Shown: positions 44,748-52,967, counted from the stretch's first letter. The stretch is DNA of 59,857 bases from Paracidovorax wautersii (GCF_900113035.1 NZ_FONX01000009.1:137715-197571), one strand, 5' to 3'. Numbers and translations are program-made. Notes: generated from the sequence alone by a model not told the origin.

Positions 44748-46103
44748 ATGACTAATAAAGTGAAGTTGTCGGTCAAGCGCATCGCTGACCTCCGCCCCGT
44801 GGACGACAAGAACCCAGGGTTCCTGATCGATGCCGACACGCCCAACCTGTACGTTCGCATTCGGCCCCGTGGCAAGCCAGCGTTCCTCTTTGTTGGTTCA
44901 ATGGCTGGCAAAGCAGTGAACCTGGTGATCGGCAACACCCAGACCTGGACGATCCCAGCGGCACAAGAAGAAGCGCGCAGGATGCGCACGCTCATCGACC
45001 GAGGGATCCATCCGAAGCTGGAGCGCGAAGATCGGGAGGCCGAGACTGCGAAGGCCATTGCGGCGAAGTCGCGGATCGAGATCACTGTCGGAGAGGTGTG
45101 GGAGGCCTACATCGCCAGAGGTGTCGGCAAGAGGGGCAGGCCATGGGCGCCGACGTATCTGCGATCGCTGAAATCAGCCATGCACGAAGGCGGCGAGATG
45201 TTCCCGCGCTGTGGAGAAAGGCGCACAGTTCAAGGGCCGCTGTTCGTTGCCCGCGACATTCCAATCGGTGAATTCGACGATGACGCCCTGGCCGACATCC
45301 TGGGCGACGAGCTCGACAGGATTGGAGAACGATTCCGCGGCGAGCCCGGCGTGAACCCGCCTGGGTACGCCGTCGTGAACAAGGCGGCCGAGAGCCTGAG
45401 CGGGATGTTTCGCTGGGCATCGCGAGAGCGCGAGTACAAAAGCCTGATCAATGGAAACCCTGCGCGGTCACCGACTGTGCAAGACAACCTGCCATCTAAA
45501 ACCGGCGTGCGCCGGCTGGATTTCGTCGAGATCGTGCAGCTCGAAAAGTTCTTTGAAGGCGTGTCGAAGCTGCCCAATCGCACGATGGCCGGCTACTTGA
45601 CAGGGCTCCTGATCACCGGCGCACGGCGTCAAGAGCTTGCAGCTTTGAAGTGGTCCGACATCGACTTCGATTTGAAGAAACTCACGATCGCTGACAAAAG
45701 CACGCAGACGCTTCACCGCACTCGTGAAATTCCGCTCGCGCAATGGTTCGAGGCCGTTATCAAAAGCATGCCAAAAGTCGACCAGAACCCGTACGTCTTC
45801 GCAGCTCCGCGATCGAAACTCGGGTACGTGCAAGATGCCCGCAAGTCGCTCGCGCCTGTGATTGAGCACGCAAAAATCAAGCACCTGACCCCCCATGGCC
45901 TGCGACGCACTTTCTCGTTGGTGGGCGAAGCGGCTCGGTGCCCATCGGGGGCCGTTGAGCAGATCATGGGCCACTCGGTCAGCAGCATGGAGGAGCACTA
46001 CAAACCCCGCCGAATCGATGCCTTGCGCGAGGAGCTGGTGCGGCTCGAAGAGTTCGTGCGGGAGAAGGCGAAGCTTCCGGCCCTTGAAGTCGAAGCGGTT
46101 TAA
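44748..46103 (+). CDS. int: Tyrosine-type site-specific integrase
   Basis: A 451-aa tyrosine recombinase that inserts and excises the island. It has an N-terminal DUF4102-like arm-binding part (about 1-100, YVRIRPRGKPAF), a core-binding domain (about 110-240) and a catalytic domain with Arg293 (TGARRQE), His383-Gly-Leu-Arg386, His409 (MGHSV) and nucleophile Tyr418 (HYKPR). All catalytic residues are present, so it should be active. It lies 165 bases from the tRNA-Thr fragment, the usual placement. Confidence 0.95.
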   Translation: MTNKVKLSVKRIADLRPVDDKNPGFLIDADTPNLYVRIRPRGKPAFLFVGSMAGKAVNLVIGNTQTWTIPAAQEEARRMRTLIDRGIHPKLEREDREAETAKAIAAKSRIEITVGEVWEAYIARGVGKRGRPWAPTYLRSLKSAMHEGGEMFPRCGERRTVQGPLFVARDIPIGEFDDDALADILGDELDRIGERFRGEPGVNPPGYAVVNKAAESLSGMFRWASREREYKSLINGNPARSPTVQDNLPSKTGVRRLDFVEIVQLEKFFEGVSKLPNRTMAGYLTGLLITGARRQELAALKWSDIDFDLKKLTIADKSTQTLHRTREIPLAQWFEAVIKSMPKVDQNPYVFAAPRSKLGYVQDARKSLAPVIEHAKIKHLTPHGLRRTFSLVGEAARCPSGAVEQIMGHSVSSMEEHYKPRRIDALREELVRLEEFVREKAKLPALEVEAV

Positions 46104-46306
46104 AGAGAGGCTTTGCCGTCCAGGACATTCTGCAGATCGGCAATCGCCCACATCCTGCGGCCCGAGGGTCCAAGGGTCGACTGGATCGGCCCGGTCTGGT
46201 GGCTCGACCAGCGCCGAAGCGTCTGTGGCTGAAGACCAAGAATTTGCGCCGCGACCACGTTCGACACGTGTGTTGAGAACTGGAAAAGTTCGGCCAGGCG
46301 CTTCAC
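46100..46306 (-). CDS. Small HTH DNA-binding protein (excisionase-like)
   Basis: A 68-aa protein starting with GTG at 46306, overlapping the stop of the upstream regulator (GTGA). The sequence VVAAQILGLQPQTLRRWSS looks like a MerR/excisionase-type helix-turn-helix, and GRRMWAIADLQNVLDG resembles the following wing and helix. It may be the island's excisionase or a repressor of int, since its gene ends against the integrase end (4-base overlap, opposite strand). Confidence 0.6.
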   Translation of the reverse strand: MKRLAELFQFSTHVSNVVAAQILGLQPQTLRRWSSHQTGPIQSTLGPSGRRMWAIADLQNVLDGKASL

Positions 46307-46800
46307 TTCGACAGCGGGCGCTTGTTGTCCTCGAGGTCCGTATACGACGTCTTTGGCACGCGCTTTCGTGGGATCTTCTTGACGACTCTTCCAGTCGCTT
46401 CGAGCAGCCTGTGATCCTCTGGCGTTGGCTGCATCGTCGCCGCGTCCAGCACCATCGGCTTGTCTTCTGGTAGCGACTGAAGGTGGCCGATGAACATCCG
46501 AAGAGCTGCTTCGACGATCAGGTATTGCCGCGTGCCGGTCACCTCGAGCTCCTCGAGATCTCTCCAGATCGTCGGCCTGATTCTCATCAGCGTCGCGCCC
46601 CGACCGTCCATGCTCGATCGTCCCGTGATGATCAGTTTTGGCTTGCGGCCTGGAGGCACCTGCATCGACTCCAGAGTCTTGATGGCACCGTTGCTCACCT
46701 TCGGCGATGCAAGCTCCCTCAGCTCTTTCTGAGCCGCTTCCCGGGCCACCTTGGCGAGGTACGCGGCGTTGCCCCGACTCTTCTGCTCGACTTCCGCCAT
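46303..46800 (-). CDS. Ribbon-helix-helix-like regulator, paralogue A
   Basis: A 165-aa protein (start 46800, MAEVEQKSRGN, with GAGG 7 bases upstream; an ATG at 46812 is possible). Residues about 60-115 look like a ribbon-helix-helix unit: a short strand (TLMRIRPTIW) and two helices (WRDLEELEV, YLIVEAALRMFIGHL). The C-terminal part is basic. It is clearly homologous to the 146-aa protein at 47001-47441. A 26-bp dyad lies immediately upstream, suggesting autoregulation. The RHH assignment is an inference from pattern, not a database match. Confidence 0.6.
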   Translation of the reverse strand: MAEVEQKSRGNAAYLAKVAREAAQKELRELASPKVSNGAIKTLESMQVPPGRKPKLIITGRSSMDGRGATLMRIRPTIWRDLEELEVTGTRQYLIVEAALRMFIGHLQSLPEDKPMVLDAATMQPTPEDHRLLEATGRVVKKIPRKRVPKTSYTDLEDNKRPLSK

Positions 46801-46807
46801 TGCATTC

Positions 46808-46936
46808 CTCATACACGTCTAGAGAGGTATGAGTGTAGTTACTCTTCGAGTTTTCGCCAAAAAGCGAAACTCGCAATGCAGCGATCATCAGCCGATCTCG
46901 GGTAATTTTCAGCGGGTGTTTCGGCGCCGAAACACC
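46808..46936. promoter_or_regulatory. Palindrome-rich operator region
   Basis: Three dyads in 130 bases: CTCATAC(12)GTATGAG at 46808-46833, with TCTAGA exactly at its centre; CGAGTTTTCGC/GCGAAACTCG at 46847-46873; and a perfect 22-bp palindrome (half-site GGTGTTTCGGC) at 46915-46936. The region separates the two RHH-like genes and contains no ORF of its own. It is probably the control region for the 46800 gene. Confidence 0.6.
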
Positions 46937-47000
46937 AGGACCTTTCGAGCCAGAAAAGGAGCGACTGAAATCAGCACGCGGATCGTCGAAGCGCATTTTG

Positions 47001-47441
47001 TTAGCCTCGCTTTCCCGGTATCCGCGTCTGAAAAAAGTCTGAGATGTCTGTCAGGTCAGTCACCTCCGACTCTCTTCCTGGCCAAACCGGCTCACCTTTT
47101 TTCACACGGCGATTGACGTTCTTGCCTTCGACTTTTCGCGCTTCGGCTTCTTCAAGCTCCTTGAGGTCCTCGGCAGTCGGGTTGAACTTCGACGCAAGAA
47201 TGGGAATGCGCGGAACCTTGCTTTTCTCAAGGTCCTCGCAGAGCTCCAGGAGCGCTTGTTCAATCAGCAAGTAGATAGGGCCCAGAGCCACGGCCTGCAC
47301 GCGCTTGAGCGTCGAGGGGCGGATCTTCACAAGCATGTTGTGCCGGCCCTTCGTCGAGACGCTGCTGCCGACGATGGCCAACTTTGGCGGGTTGTCGGAC
47401 TTGATCGCCGCAAGAATGTCTGCGGCAGAAATGCGGGCCAT
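47001..47441 (-). CDS. Ribbon-helix-helix-like regulator, paralogue B
   Basis: A 146-aa protein with the same layout as paralogue A: PKLAIVGSS, GRHNMLVKIRPSTLKRVQAV, a helix YLLIEQALLELCEDL, then NPTAEDLKELEEA. A shared IRP motif, a shared helix and a shared PTxED motif establish homology. The strand followed by two helices suggests a ribbon-helix-helix fold and DNA binding. The upstream sequence carries AAGATACAATA, also seen before two other island operons. Confidence 0.6.
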   Translation of the reverse strand: MARISAADILAAIKSDNPPKLAIVGSSVSTKGRHNMLVKIRPSTLKRVQAVALGPIYLLIEQALLELCEDLEKSKVPRIPILASKFNPTAEDLKELEEAEARKVEGKNVNRRVKKGEPVWPGRESEVTDLTDISDFFQTRIPGKRG

Positions 47442-47476
47442 GGAGGGAACCTTTTCGTGTTCGGAACTGATCCGTT

Positions 47477-47490
47477 ATTGTATCTTTAAA
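47477..47490 (-). promoter_or_regulatory. Promoter with the island AAGATACAATA motif
   Basis: On the minus strand AAGATACAATA contains -10 TACAAT (47477-47482), 36 bases before the ATG of the 47441 gene. The -35 is weak, so an activator may be needed. The same block occurs at 50199-50208 (minus strand) and 51963-51974 (plus strand). Confidence 0.5.
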
Positions 47491-47601
47491 GACTTCGGAA
47501 ACAGCAAAAATAGTTGCATGTAACGCGCTCTGAGATTAGAATTACGTCATCGTTGGAGTGCTTTCGACGAACAGCAGTTGGACCGCTTACCCAGCTGCAC
47601 A

Positions 47602-47637
47602 AAACCCCGGCGCCTCACGGCGACCGGGGTTTCTTTT
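47602..47637. terminator. Terminator after the replication gene
   Basis: Stem AAACCCCGG (47602-47610) / CCGGGGTTT (47624-47632) with an inner CGCC/GGCG extension, then TCTTTTT on the plus side and TTTTG on the minus side. It ends the replication gene (stop at 47647) and blocks transcription from the other side. Confidence 0.8.
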
Positions 47638-47646
47638 TGCCACGGC

Positions 47647-50139
47647 TCAAGCGGCCGCTTGCTTTTCGGTGGCGTTTTCGGATTTCGATTTCGCAACCGG
47701 GTCGCCGTGGACAGCGATCGTGGCTGCGCGGACGATGCGGGCTTCTTCGGCTTCGTCGATCTCTTCCAGCGTGAGCACAACGAAGCGCTCGCCGGTCGTG
47801 CGGTTCTCGTCACCGCCAACAGGCGTGAAAGTCTGAGCGCCTTGGGCCTTCAACCTGGCGGACTCAACTCGCAGTTCGGCAGTCTTGATCGACATCTTGT
47901 TGTCCGTGCGCGGGTCGTTCAGCAATGCGCGCATCAAGTCTTCGTTTTGCCACTGCGTGCCTTTGAAAAGTTCACGAAGGCCGGCACGCTTCGGGAAGAA
48001 TCGGATCTCCATCGAGCCGCGGTGTCCACTCGGCTGTACGCTCATGCCCATCACTGCGAGAGCGGCAATGGCGTTGGCTTTCGAAGCCCCTTCGCCATGG
48101 CGGGCAACGTGCCACAGATCCAACATCGTGCAGGGCAGCGTTCCCTGGGCCAGGCACTTCGGTGGCACTTGCATGTGCGAGATGTGCTCAATGATTCCGG
48201 TGCTTCGTTGGGCTTCTTCGATGTTGGCCAGGTCTTCTGCGAAGTCGAAGTTTGCGAGCCAGGTGGCCGCCGTGTCCTTGTCGAGCACGTCGTCGTGCAG
48301 GGCGGTGAAAGATGCAGCGATGCAAGGCGCAAGCGTGTCGCTCGCTCGGCTGTCCGAAGCAAAGGCGATCTTCACCTGCTCGAGGTTTAGCAAATAGCGA
48401 TCATTCGAGCGAATCATGCGCATGAACAGCTTGCGACCCATCTCTTCCGCGGCCAGGAACCTGCCCGCCTTTGGATTGGGCACGAGCGGGTGCGGCTTCA
48501 GGCCTTTGTCTGTGAACTTCTCCAGCTTCACAACGAACATACGCGTCACCTCTGACGCTTTGAGGTCGGGGAATTTGTTGGAGGCCAACATCGCTTGAGC
48601 TTTGATGGCGTGCTCAACAACATTACCTGGCGAAGATCCGCGCTTCTCAACGCCGCCTTTCGCTGCTTTTCGAAGGTTTGCCATCATCTTCCGGAACTCG
48701 CCTTGACCGCCTTCTTCAGACTCTGCTTCGTCCCAAAACCATCCGAGCGAACTCATGCCGCCGCCCTGACGCATGCCCGCTTCGCTGCCGCCAACCACGG
48801 CATCGCACGCTTCACCCAGCAGTGATTTCGAATACAGCATCAGCGTCGACTTTCCGCCCGAAGGCAGGCCGGTCAGAAGGAGCCAACCGCGCCATTCGTT
48901 CGCGCCCGCGGTGTAAGTGTTCACCGTGTGCCCGAAAACCTTCAAGGCATCTCCGCGCTTGGTGTAGTTGTAGCGCTTGAAAAACTCAAACGCCGTGTGA
49001 GCTTCTTCGGCGGTGGCCTCGGGTGTATCCGGGGTGATGCCGAGGTCTCGCCCCGCGACGTAGATCGCGTCGCCGTCCAGGCGCTTGGCAAGACTGCCAT
49101 CTGCGTGAAAGGCGATCTTGCTGTTGATGACCAGCTTGCCTTCGCTGTTACGCCAGACCCCATCGCCGAAAACGTGATCGCGTCGGAAATCGCCAAGCTC
49201 CTGGCATCGCGCGCTGATGTCCAGGCCCAGGGCGAGCGTGTCGATGGTTTCGGACTTCGTCTCGGCCGAAACTTTCAAGTAGTTTGAGCGCAGAAAGCCG
49301 GCGCCCACAGCGTTGGCCATGCTTGACCACTTGGTCAGATCGTTCGGCGACAGGTCGATGATCTTGTTCCGGCTCAGCGAAAAAATGGTGCAGTTGTCGC
49401 CGCTGAAACCGAGCGGGACGAACCCGCCGCCTGTCCGGGAACGGCTGGTTTCATCGCGCTTCTCACGGACCTTCTTTGAGATAGAGGAGCTGACGACCGC
49501 CGACGAGCGCTGCTTCAGCCATACGCCGAGGGTGACTTCTTCGCCCTCTTTGAGCTTGAAGCTCTCTGCAGACGGGCACGTGACCACAACCACAGGCGAA
49601 TTGGGCTTTGCGGCTTTGAAGGCCTTTTCCAAGGCGCGGATGGCGTCGTTGCCAGCCGACTTGGTGCCGTCACGCACGAGCACAAGGGTCCGGTCCCCCA
49701 GGAGCTTCAGCAGGCCCTCGGGCACACCCGTGGACGCCGCGGCAAGGGCAACACAAGGAAGACCCTGGGCATCGGCTGCAACCGCGTCGAGCATCGAGGC
49801 AGCCACCAACAGGCGATCTTCGAAGGCGAGGTTCGACTTGAAGCCAGGGGGCTGGTACAGCCCTCCCTGGAAGCTTGCGCGCGGGGTTGGCACGTCGCCA
49901 TCGAAGGTGATGCCCGCAACCGCCGCGGCGATCGAGTCGATGCCAATCTTTCGCAGGGCGGCTTCTTCGTAGTTTTTGTATGCGGGAACCGTCTCGACCA
50001 TGACAGTGCCGTCGGGCGTGACATTAACCGATGACGACGGGATCAACTTGCAGCCACCGTCGTCGACGAGCGGGGTCGGGGCCACTTTCAAAGAGGCATC
50101 AGTGACGAGGGAAGAGAGTTTCGCGTTTTTGACTTGCAT
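47647..50139 (-). CDS. Toprim/helicase replication protein (primase-helicase)
   Basis: An 830-aa protein, by layout the island's replication initiator. Residues about 100-185 look like a toprim domain (ALAAASTGVPEGLLKLL, LVLVRDGTKSAGND). Residues about 415-520 are an ATPase with Walker A GLPSGGKST (Lys430) and a Walker B-like WFWDEAES. The helicase part resembles superfamily 3/DUF927-type enzymes of satellites and plasmids. The C terminus is charged. No zinc finger was noticed at the N terminus. A strong promoter stands 60 bases upstream, next to the iteron region. The exact family is uncertain. Confidence 0.75.
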   Translation of the reverse strand: MQVKNAKLSSLVTDASLKVAPTPLVDDGGCKLIPSSSVNVTPDGTVMVETVPAYKNYEEAALRKIGIDSIAAAVAGITFDGDVPTPRASFQGGLYQPPGFKSNLAFEDRLLVAASMLDAVAADAQGLPCVALAAASTGVPEGLLKLLGDRTLVLVRDGTKSAGNDAIRALEKAFKAAKPNSPVVVVTCPSAESFKLKEGEEVTLGVWLKQRSSAVVSSSISKKVREKRDETSRSRTGGGFVPLGFSGDNCTIFSLSRNKIIDLSPNDLTKWSSMANAVGAGFLRSNYLKVSAETKSETIDTLALGLDISARCQELGDFRRDHVFGDGVWRNSEGKLVINSKIAFHADGSLAKRLDGDAIYVAGRDLGITPDTPEATAEEAHTAFEFFKRYNYTKRGDALKVFGHTVNTYTAGANEWRGWLLLTGLPSGGKSTLMLYSKSLLGEACDAVVGGSEAGMRQGGGMSSLGWFWDEAESEEGGQGEFRKMMANLRKAAKGGVEKRGSSPGNVVEHAIKAQAMLASNKFPDLKASEVTRMFVVKLEKFTDKGLKPHPLVPNPKAGRFLAAEEMGRKLFMRMIRSNDRYLLNLEQVKIAFASDSRASDTLAPCIAASFTALHDDVLDKDTAATWLANFDFAEDLANIEEAQRSTGIIEHISHMQVPPKCLAQGTLPCTMLDLWHVARHGEGASKANAIAALAVMGMSVQPSGHRGSMEIRFFPKRAGLRELFKGTQWQNEDLMRALLNDPRTDNKMSIKTAELRVESARLKAQGAQTFTPVGGDENRTTGERFVVLTLEEIDEAEEARIVRAATIAVHGDPVAKSKSENATEKQAAA

Positions 50140-50198
50140 GGAGTGCTTTCCGTGTTATGGGGTGCTTAATCCCTGCCGCCAGGACGGCGACATGCACT

Positions 50199-50226
50199 AA
50201 TGTATCTTGAAAAACAAAACTGTCAA
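50199..50226 (-). promoter_or_regulatory. Promoter of the replication gene
   Basis: On the minus strand: -35 TTGACA (50221-50226), a 16-bp spacer and -10 TACATT (50199-50204). The -10 lies in the island motif AAGATACATTA. It reads into the gene at 50139. Confidence 0.75.
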
Positions 50227-50272
50227 CAGAAATTTGGGGCTTGAACACCCATTATTTCCAACCTGGACCAAA

Positions 50273-50555
50273 CCAGACAAAGGCTGTCTTGGGAGTTGTC
50301 TTGTTTTCCATGCGTTTAAGCCGTTGTTTTGATTGGATAAATTCGAATCCAGACAAACAAGACAAACCCGACAAGGAAAAACACCCTATGACTCCTTTCC
50401 TCCGTCACCGATCCCTCCTTGTGATTTCTCTCTCCTCTTGGTAAACGTTGTCTTGTTTGTCTTGTTTGTCTGGGAACGAGTTAAGTCATTGATTTATATA
50501 TAAAATCTTCCAAGACAGCTTGCCAGACAAATTGCCAGACAGGAATCAACTGTCT
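50273..50555. other. Iteron region: candidate replication origin
   Basis: This 280-base gap (part of the 470 bases without a gene between 50139 and 50610) is packed with TTGTCT/AGACAA units. Three copies at 9-bp steps lie at 50448, 50457 and 50466, and an inverted array at 50349, 50358 and 50367 is almost their exact complement. Single copies occur at 50275, 50285, 50296, 50512, 50525 and 50537. Between the arrays is a pyrimidine-rich tract; to the right is an AT-rich stretch (TTTATATATAAAA at 50492-50505) suited to unwinding. Position beside the replication gene supports an origin; an operator array is the alternative. Confidence 0.6.
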
Positions 50556-50609
50556 AAAAAACAGGCAGCACGGTAGAATTGTAGTTGCACTCTCGCAAGG
50601 AGCGACCGC

Positions 50610-51011
50610 ATGATGACCGCACAAACAACTGAAAGCCAGCCAGCTGCTTGGAAGCCTGGTGATGAAAAGCACCGCATCGTTTACGAGCGTGTGCTGGCCG
50701 GCGACTCTTGGAAGAGCGCGTGCGAGAACGTCGGTGTGTCGTTCGCCGCGGCTCAGTTCATGTACAGGAAGCGCGGGTTTCCTTCTCCTCGCCGAACAAA
50801 CATCGAGCCTGTTGGTGGACGGGATGCTGCGGCAGAGCGTGCCTACTCACGAGCTCTTGCCGGTGAAGTTGCTGCCGTCGTTTCAAAGGCTGAGGGCATC
50901 GGCTATCAATACCTCCGCCGGTGGTGTGCCAAGAACGGGAGGGTGGCGCCTCGGACAAGCCTGCGCACCGTTGAAGCGGAAATCAAGGCGATGTTTGGCA
51001 CCGCCGCGTGA
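50610..51011 (+). CDS. HTH-repeat protein of the island, first copy
   Basis: A 133-aa protein with AAGGAG 7 bases before the ATG. It contains two related segments: VYERVLAGDSWKSACENVG and AYSRALAGEVAAVVSKAEG, each followed by a Tyr/Phe-xx-Arg helix (FMYRKRG; YLRRWCAKNG). These look like homeodomain-type helix-turn-helix units, so DNA binding is likely. A -10 like TAGAAT stands at 50574. Its stop overlaps the GTG of the next gene. It may regulate the operon or act in replication. Confidence 0.6.
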   Translation: MMTAQTTESQPAAWKPGDEKHRIVYERVLAGDSWKSACENVGVSFAAAQFMYRKRGFPSPRRTNIEPVGGRDAAAERAYSRALAGEVAAVVSKAEGIGYQYLRRWCAKNGRVAPRTSLRTVEAEIKAMFGTAA

Positions 51012-51450
51012 AGCCGATGAAAGACATCGAGCCAGTCGGGTTCGCGCGGCGCCATGCTGACTTCGTCGCCGTCCACCGGCGCGTGTGGGCGGCGAACTGC
51101 CGTCGATCGCTGCGCCAGCCCAAGGCGTCTCCCGCTCTGGGTACCTCCGCTGGCGCCTTCGGCACGGCATTGACTCTCAACCCAGGGCGATCCCATGCTC
51201 AGTCTTCAAATCTGTGGAACGCGAGATCCGCGAGAGCACTACCAGGTCGATCTGTGCTCGCTTCGGGGTCAACCCGGATACCTACTGGAATCGCCGAGCG
51301 GTGGTCTCCGAGGATCTGCTGGAAGGCATCTTGCGCGTGCACCGCGTTGTGCGCAAAAGGCTGACCACCGACCAAATCTGCGCCAAGTACGGCATCACCA
51401 CGCCTCAGCTTTATTGCTGGCGGAAAGCAACGGGCGGGATTGCGCCGTGA
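51008..51450 (+). pseudogene. HTH-repeat protein, second copy, frameshifted
   Basis: It starts with GTG at 51008 (GTGA overlap). The frame reads IEPVGFARRHADFVAVHRRV, then switches: the continuation GELPSIAAPAQGVSRSGYLR is in another frame from about 51092. Adding one G in GCGGCG at 51089-51094 joins them into a 146-147-aa protein. The join restores the same pattern as the first copy (IEPVG, RxxAGE, YLRxW). The downstream half has two more HTH-like units (TTRSICARFGVNPDTYWNRR; TTDQICAKYGITTPQLYCW). This is either a real one-base deletion or a sequencing error; without repair the longest piece starts at GTG 51085. Confidence 0.7.
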
Positions 51451-51704
51451 ATCCAACCGAGGCAGGTGGTCTGTTCCGCCGCCTCAAGTCGAAGCCCTCA
51501 ATCAGGGCACTCATCACCGAATTCTTCCCCGGCGTGGATGTCACCGATTTCCACGAGTTCACCTCGTTCTTGCTGGCTTTCGATTCGATCGCCCAAACGC
51601 TCGACGACCTGGCCAGAGGGCCCGGCGCCAGGTACTACGCCAAGTCTTTGGACTGGATCAACGAGAGCGAAGCGCCGCTTCCTTTCGATCTGGTCTGCGG
51701 CTAG
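51447..51704 (+). CDS. Small island protein, 85 aa
   Basis: It starts with GTG at 51447 in a GTGA overlap with the previous stop and ends at TAG 51702-51704. The sequence is mixed acidic and hydrophobic (ALITEFFPGVDVTDFHEFTS, SFLLAFDSIAQTLDDL) and probably globular and helical. I recognise no family. It closes the first short operon of the island; no gene follows for 400 bases. Confidence 0.55.
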   Translation: MNPTEAGGLFRRLKSKPSIRALITEFFPGVDVTDFHEFTSFLLAFDSIAQTLDDLARGPGARYYAKSLDWINESEAPLPFDLVCG

Positions 51705-51962
51705 CTCGAGCTGAACCCGCGGCAAGCTCGTCAGAGCATTGCGGACATGTTCCCCGGCCTTGAGGCGCGTGGACCTCTGCGCATCGTCCGTTCCAACCAC
51801 AGCGCCAAGCATGGGATTTATGGGGCCTGTGGCCAGTTCCCCTGAGTTCAGACTTTAGATTGGTCGAGCTCCGACCAGGAGTTTTGATTGCTCAGGCTGA
51901 CCTACGCCAACGCAAACTATTTTTGGCTCACCCTCAAAAAGACCGCACAAACAAATCTGCAA

Positions 51963-51974
51963 TAAGATACAATA
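51963..51974 (+). promoter_or_regulatory. Promoter of the long island operon
   Basis: The motif AAGATACAATAG with -10 TACAAT at 51968-51973 is the third copy of the island promoter motif. There is no good -35 (CACAAA or GCACAA at the right distance). Transcription would begin near 51981, so the leader is about 125 nt. Confidence 0.5.
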
Positions 51975-51983
51975 GAGTCATCG

Positions 51984-52107
51984 GCAGGAAACAGACCTGC
52001 ACGACAGCAAGCCCCGAGTAAGGGGAGGCGTCCTCCAACTGAAAAGTTGGACCTGCCCACGGCGAATCCGCGCCGTGGGCTACTTCGAAATCTACGAAGA
52101 GACGCCA
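51984..52107 (+). ncRNA. Structured multi-hairpin leader RNA
   Basis: Five hairpins follow one another before the ATG at 52108: GCAGG/CCTGC (51984-52000); CCCC/GGGG (52012-52025); a perfect 7-bp stem TCCAACT/AGTTGGA with a GAAA tetraloop (52034-52051); a perfect 10-bp stem GCCCACGGCG/CGCCGTGGGC (52055-52080); and CTTCG/CGAAG (52083-52099), which covers the purine-rich stretch before the start codon. GGAGG at 52024 can also pair with CCTCC at 52032. I could not match it to a known riboswitch. The rest of the 400-base gap (51705-51960) shows nothing I can name. Confidence 0.55.
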
Positions 52108-52551
52108 ATGAAACAACTTGCTGACATTCAATTCGAGCCATTCCTGCCCACGCTGCTCTGCACGCTGGAAGACTCTTTCGACAACGTCGAACACGCTCAC
52201 CGAGCCCTCTCCGCCCGCGCGGACCACGACCACGCGTTCAAGTACGACTTCGCCGAGTTCGGCGCCGAGTTTTTCCGCGGAGGCGACAAGGTCAGCATCG
52301 ACACGCTGTTGATCGTCTGGCTTCTGGACCTGAGCTTGTCCACCCAGTACAGCCCCGGCCACGCTGACGTCCTCTCCGGCGCCGCAAAGGCATACGACAT
52401 CGTGCCCGGTGGCCAAGCGCTCCAAGACGCGATCGGTGACTTCAAGACCGAATACGCCTGCGCCAACGAGTCCCGCAAGGCCGTGTTCCTGCAAGCTCAC
52501 GCCGAACGCATCCAGGCCGTGGTGGCTGAGCTCCAAGGAGCATCGGCATGA
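52108..52551 (+). CDS. Island operon protein, 147 aa
   Basis: The first gene of the long coupled operon, starting at 52108 after the hairpin leader (the frame is open from 52075). An acidic helical protein without signal or membrane segment (FLPTLLCTLEDSFDNVEHAH, DTLLIVWLLDLSLSTQY). I recognise no family. Its stop overlaps the next start (ATGA). Confidence 0.6.
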   Translation: MKQLADIQFEPFLPTLLCTLEDSFDNVEHAHRALSARADHDHAFKYDFAEFGAEFFRGGDKVSIDTLLIVWLLDLSLSTQYSPGHADVLSGAAKAYDIVPGGQALQDAIGDFKTEYACANESRKAVFLQAHAERIQAVVAELQGASA

Positions 52552-52967
52552 GCTTCCTCACCAGCATCCCCCTGAGCCACTCGTCGCTCGTCCGCACGTG
52601 CCTGGCCGCTGGCGTCGTGTTCCCTGACGCCACGCCGCCGATCTCCATGGGCGACCTTGTCGTTGCCAACGCTGTCTACCAGCACGCCGGCACTGACGAC
52701 TTCATCAACCCGCTCCCCGAGCGCGACTTTTCCGCGATCGTGATCGCGTACTTCACCAAGAACCCTGAGCGCCTGAGCCTCGAGGCCATGCGCGCGGCCT
52801 TCGTCCTGTTCTTGTGGGACGCAAGCAACCGCCGCCAGCACCCGCGGCTCGACAAGCTGAACGAACTCTGGTCCATGGCCGAGGCGGACGCGCAGAACGC
52901 GTTCTTGCAGTTGTTCGTCGAACAGTGCGTCTGGATTCGCCGCCAGGCTGCAGGAGAGTTCAAATGA
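52548..52967 (+). CDS. Island operon protein, 139 aa
   Basis: Coupled to its neighbours by ATGA overlaps at both ends. Probably a cytosolic helical protein (MSFLTSIPLSHSSLVRTCLA; LEAMRAAFVLFLWDAS). It has one pair of Cys far apart and no recognisable motif. Function unknown. Confidence 0.6.
   Translation: MSFLTSIPLSHSSLVRTCLAAGVVFPDATPPISMGDLVVANAVYQHAGTDDFINPLPERDFSAIVIAYFTKNPERLSLEAMRAAFVLFLWDASNRRQHPRLDKLNELWSMAEADAQNAFLQLFVEQCVWIRRQAAGEFK

Noticed and set aside
52814-52963. An upstream extension of the 126-aa protein
   Set aside because: The frame is open from 52814, but the extension overlaps the previous gene completely; the ATG at 52964 sits in the usual ATGA overlap.
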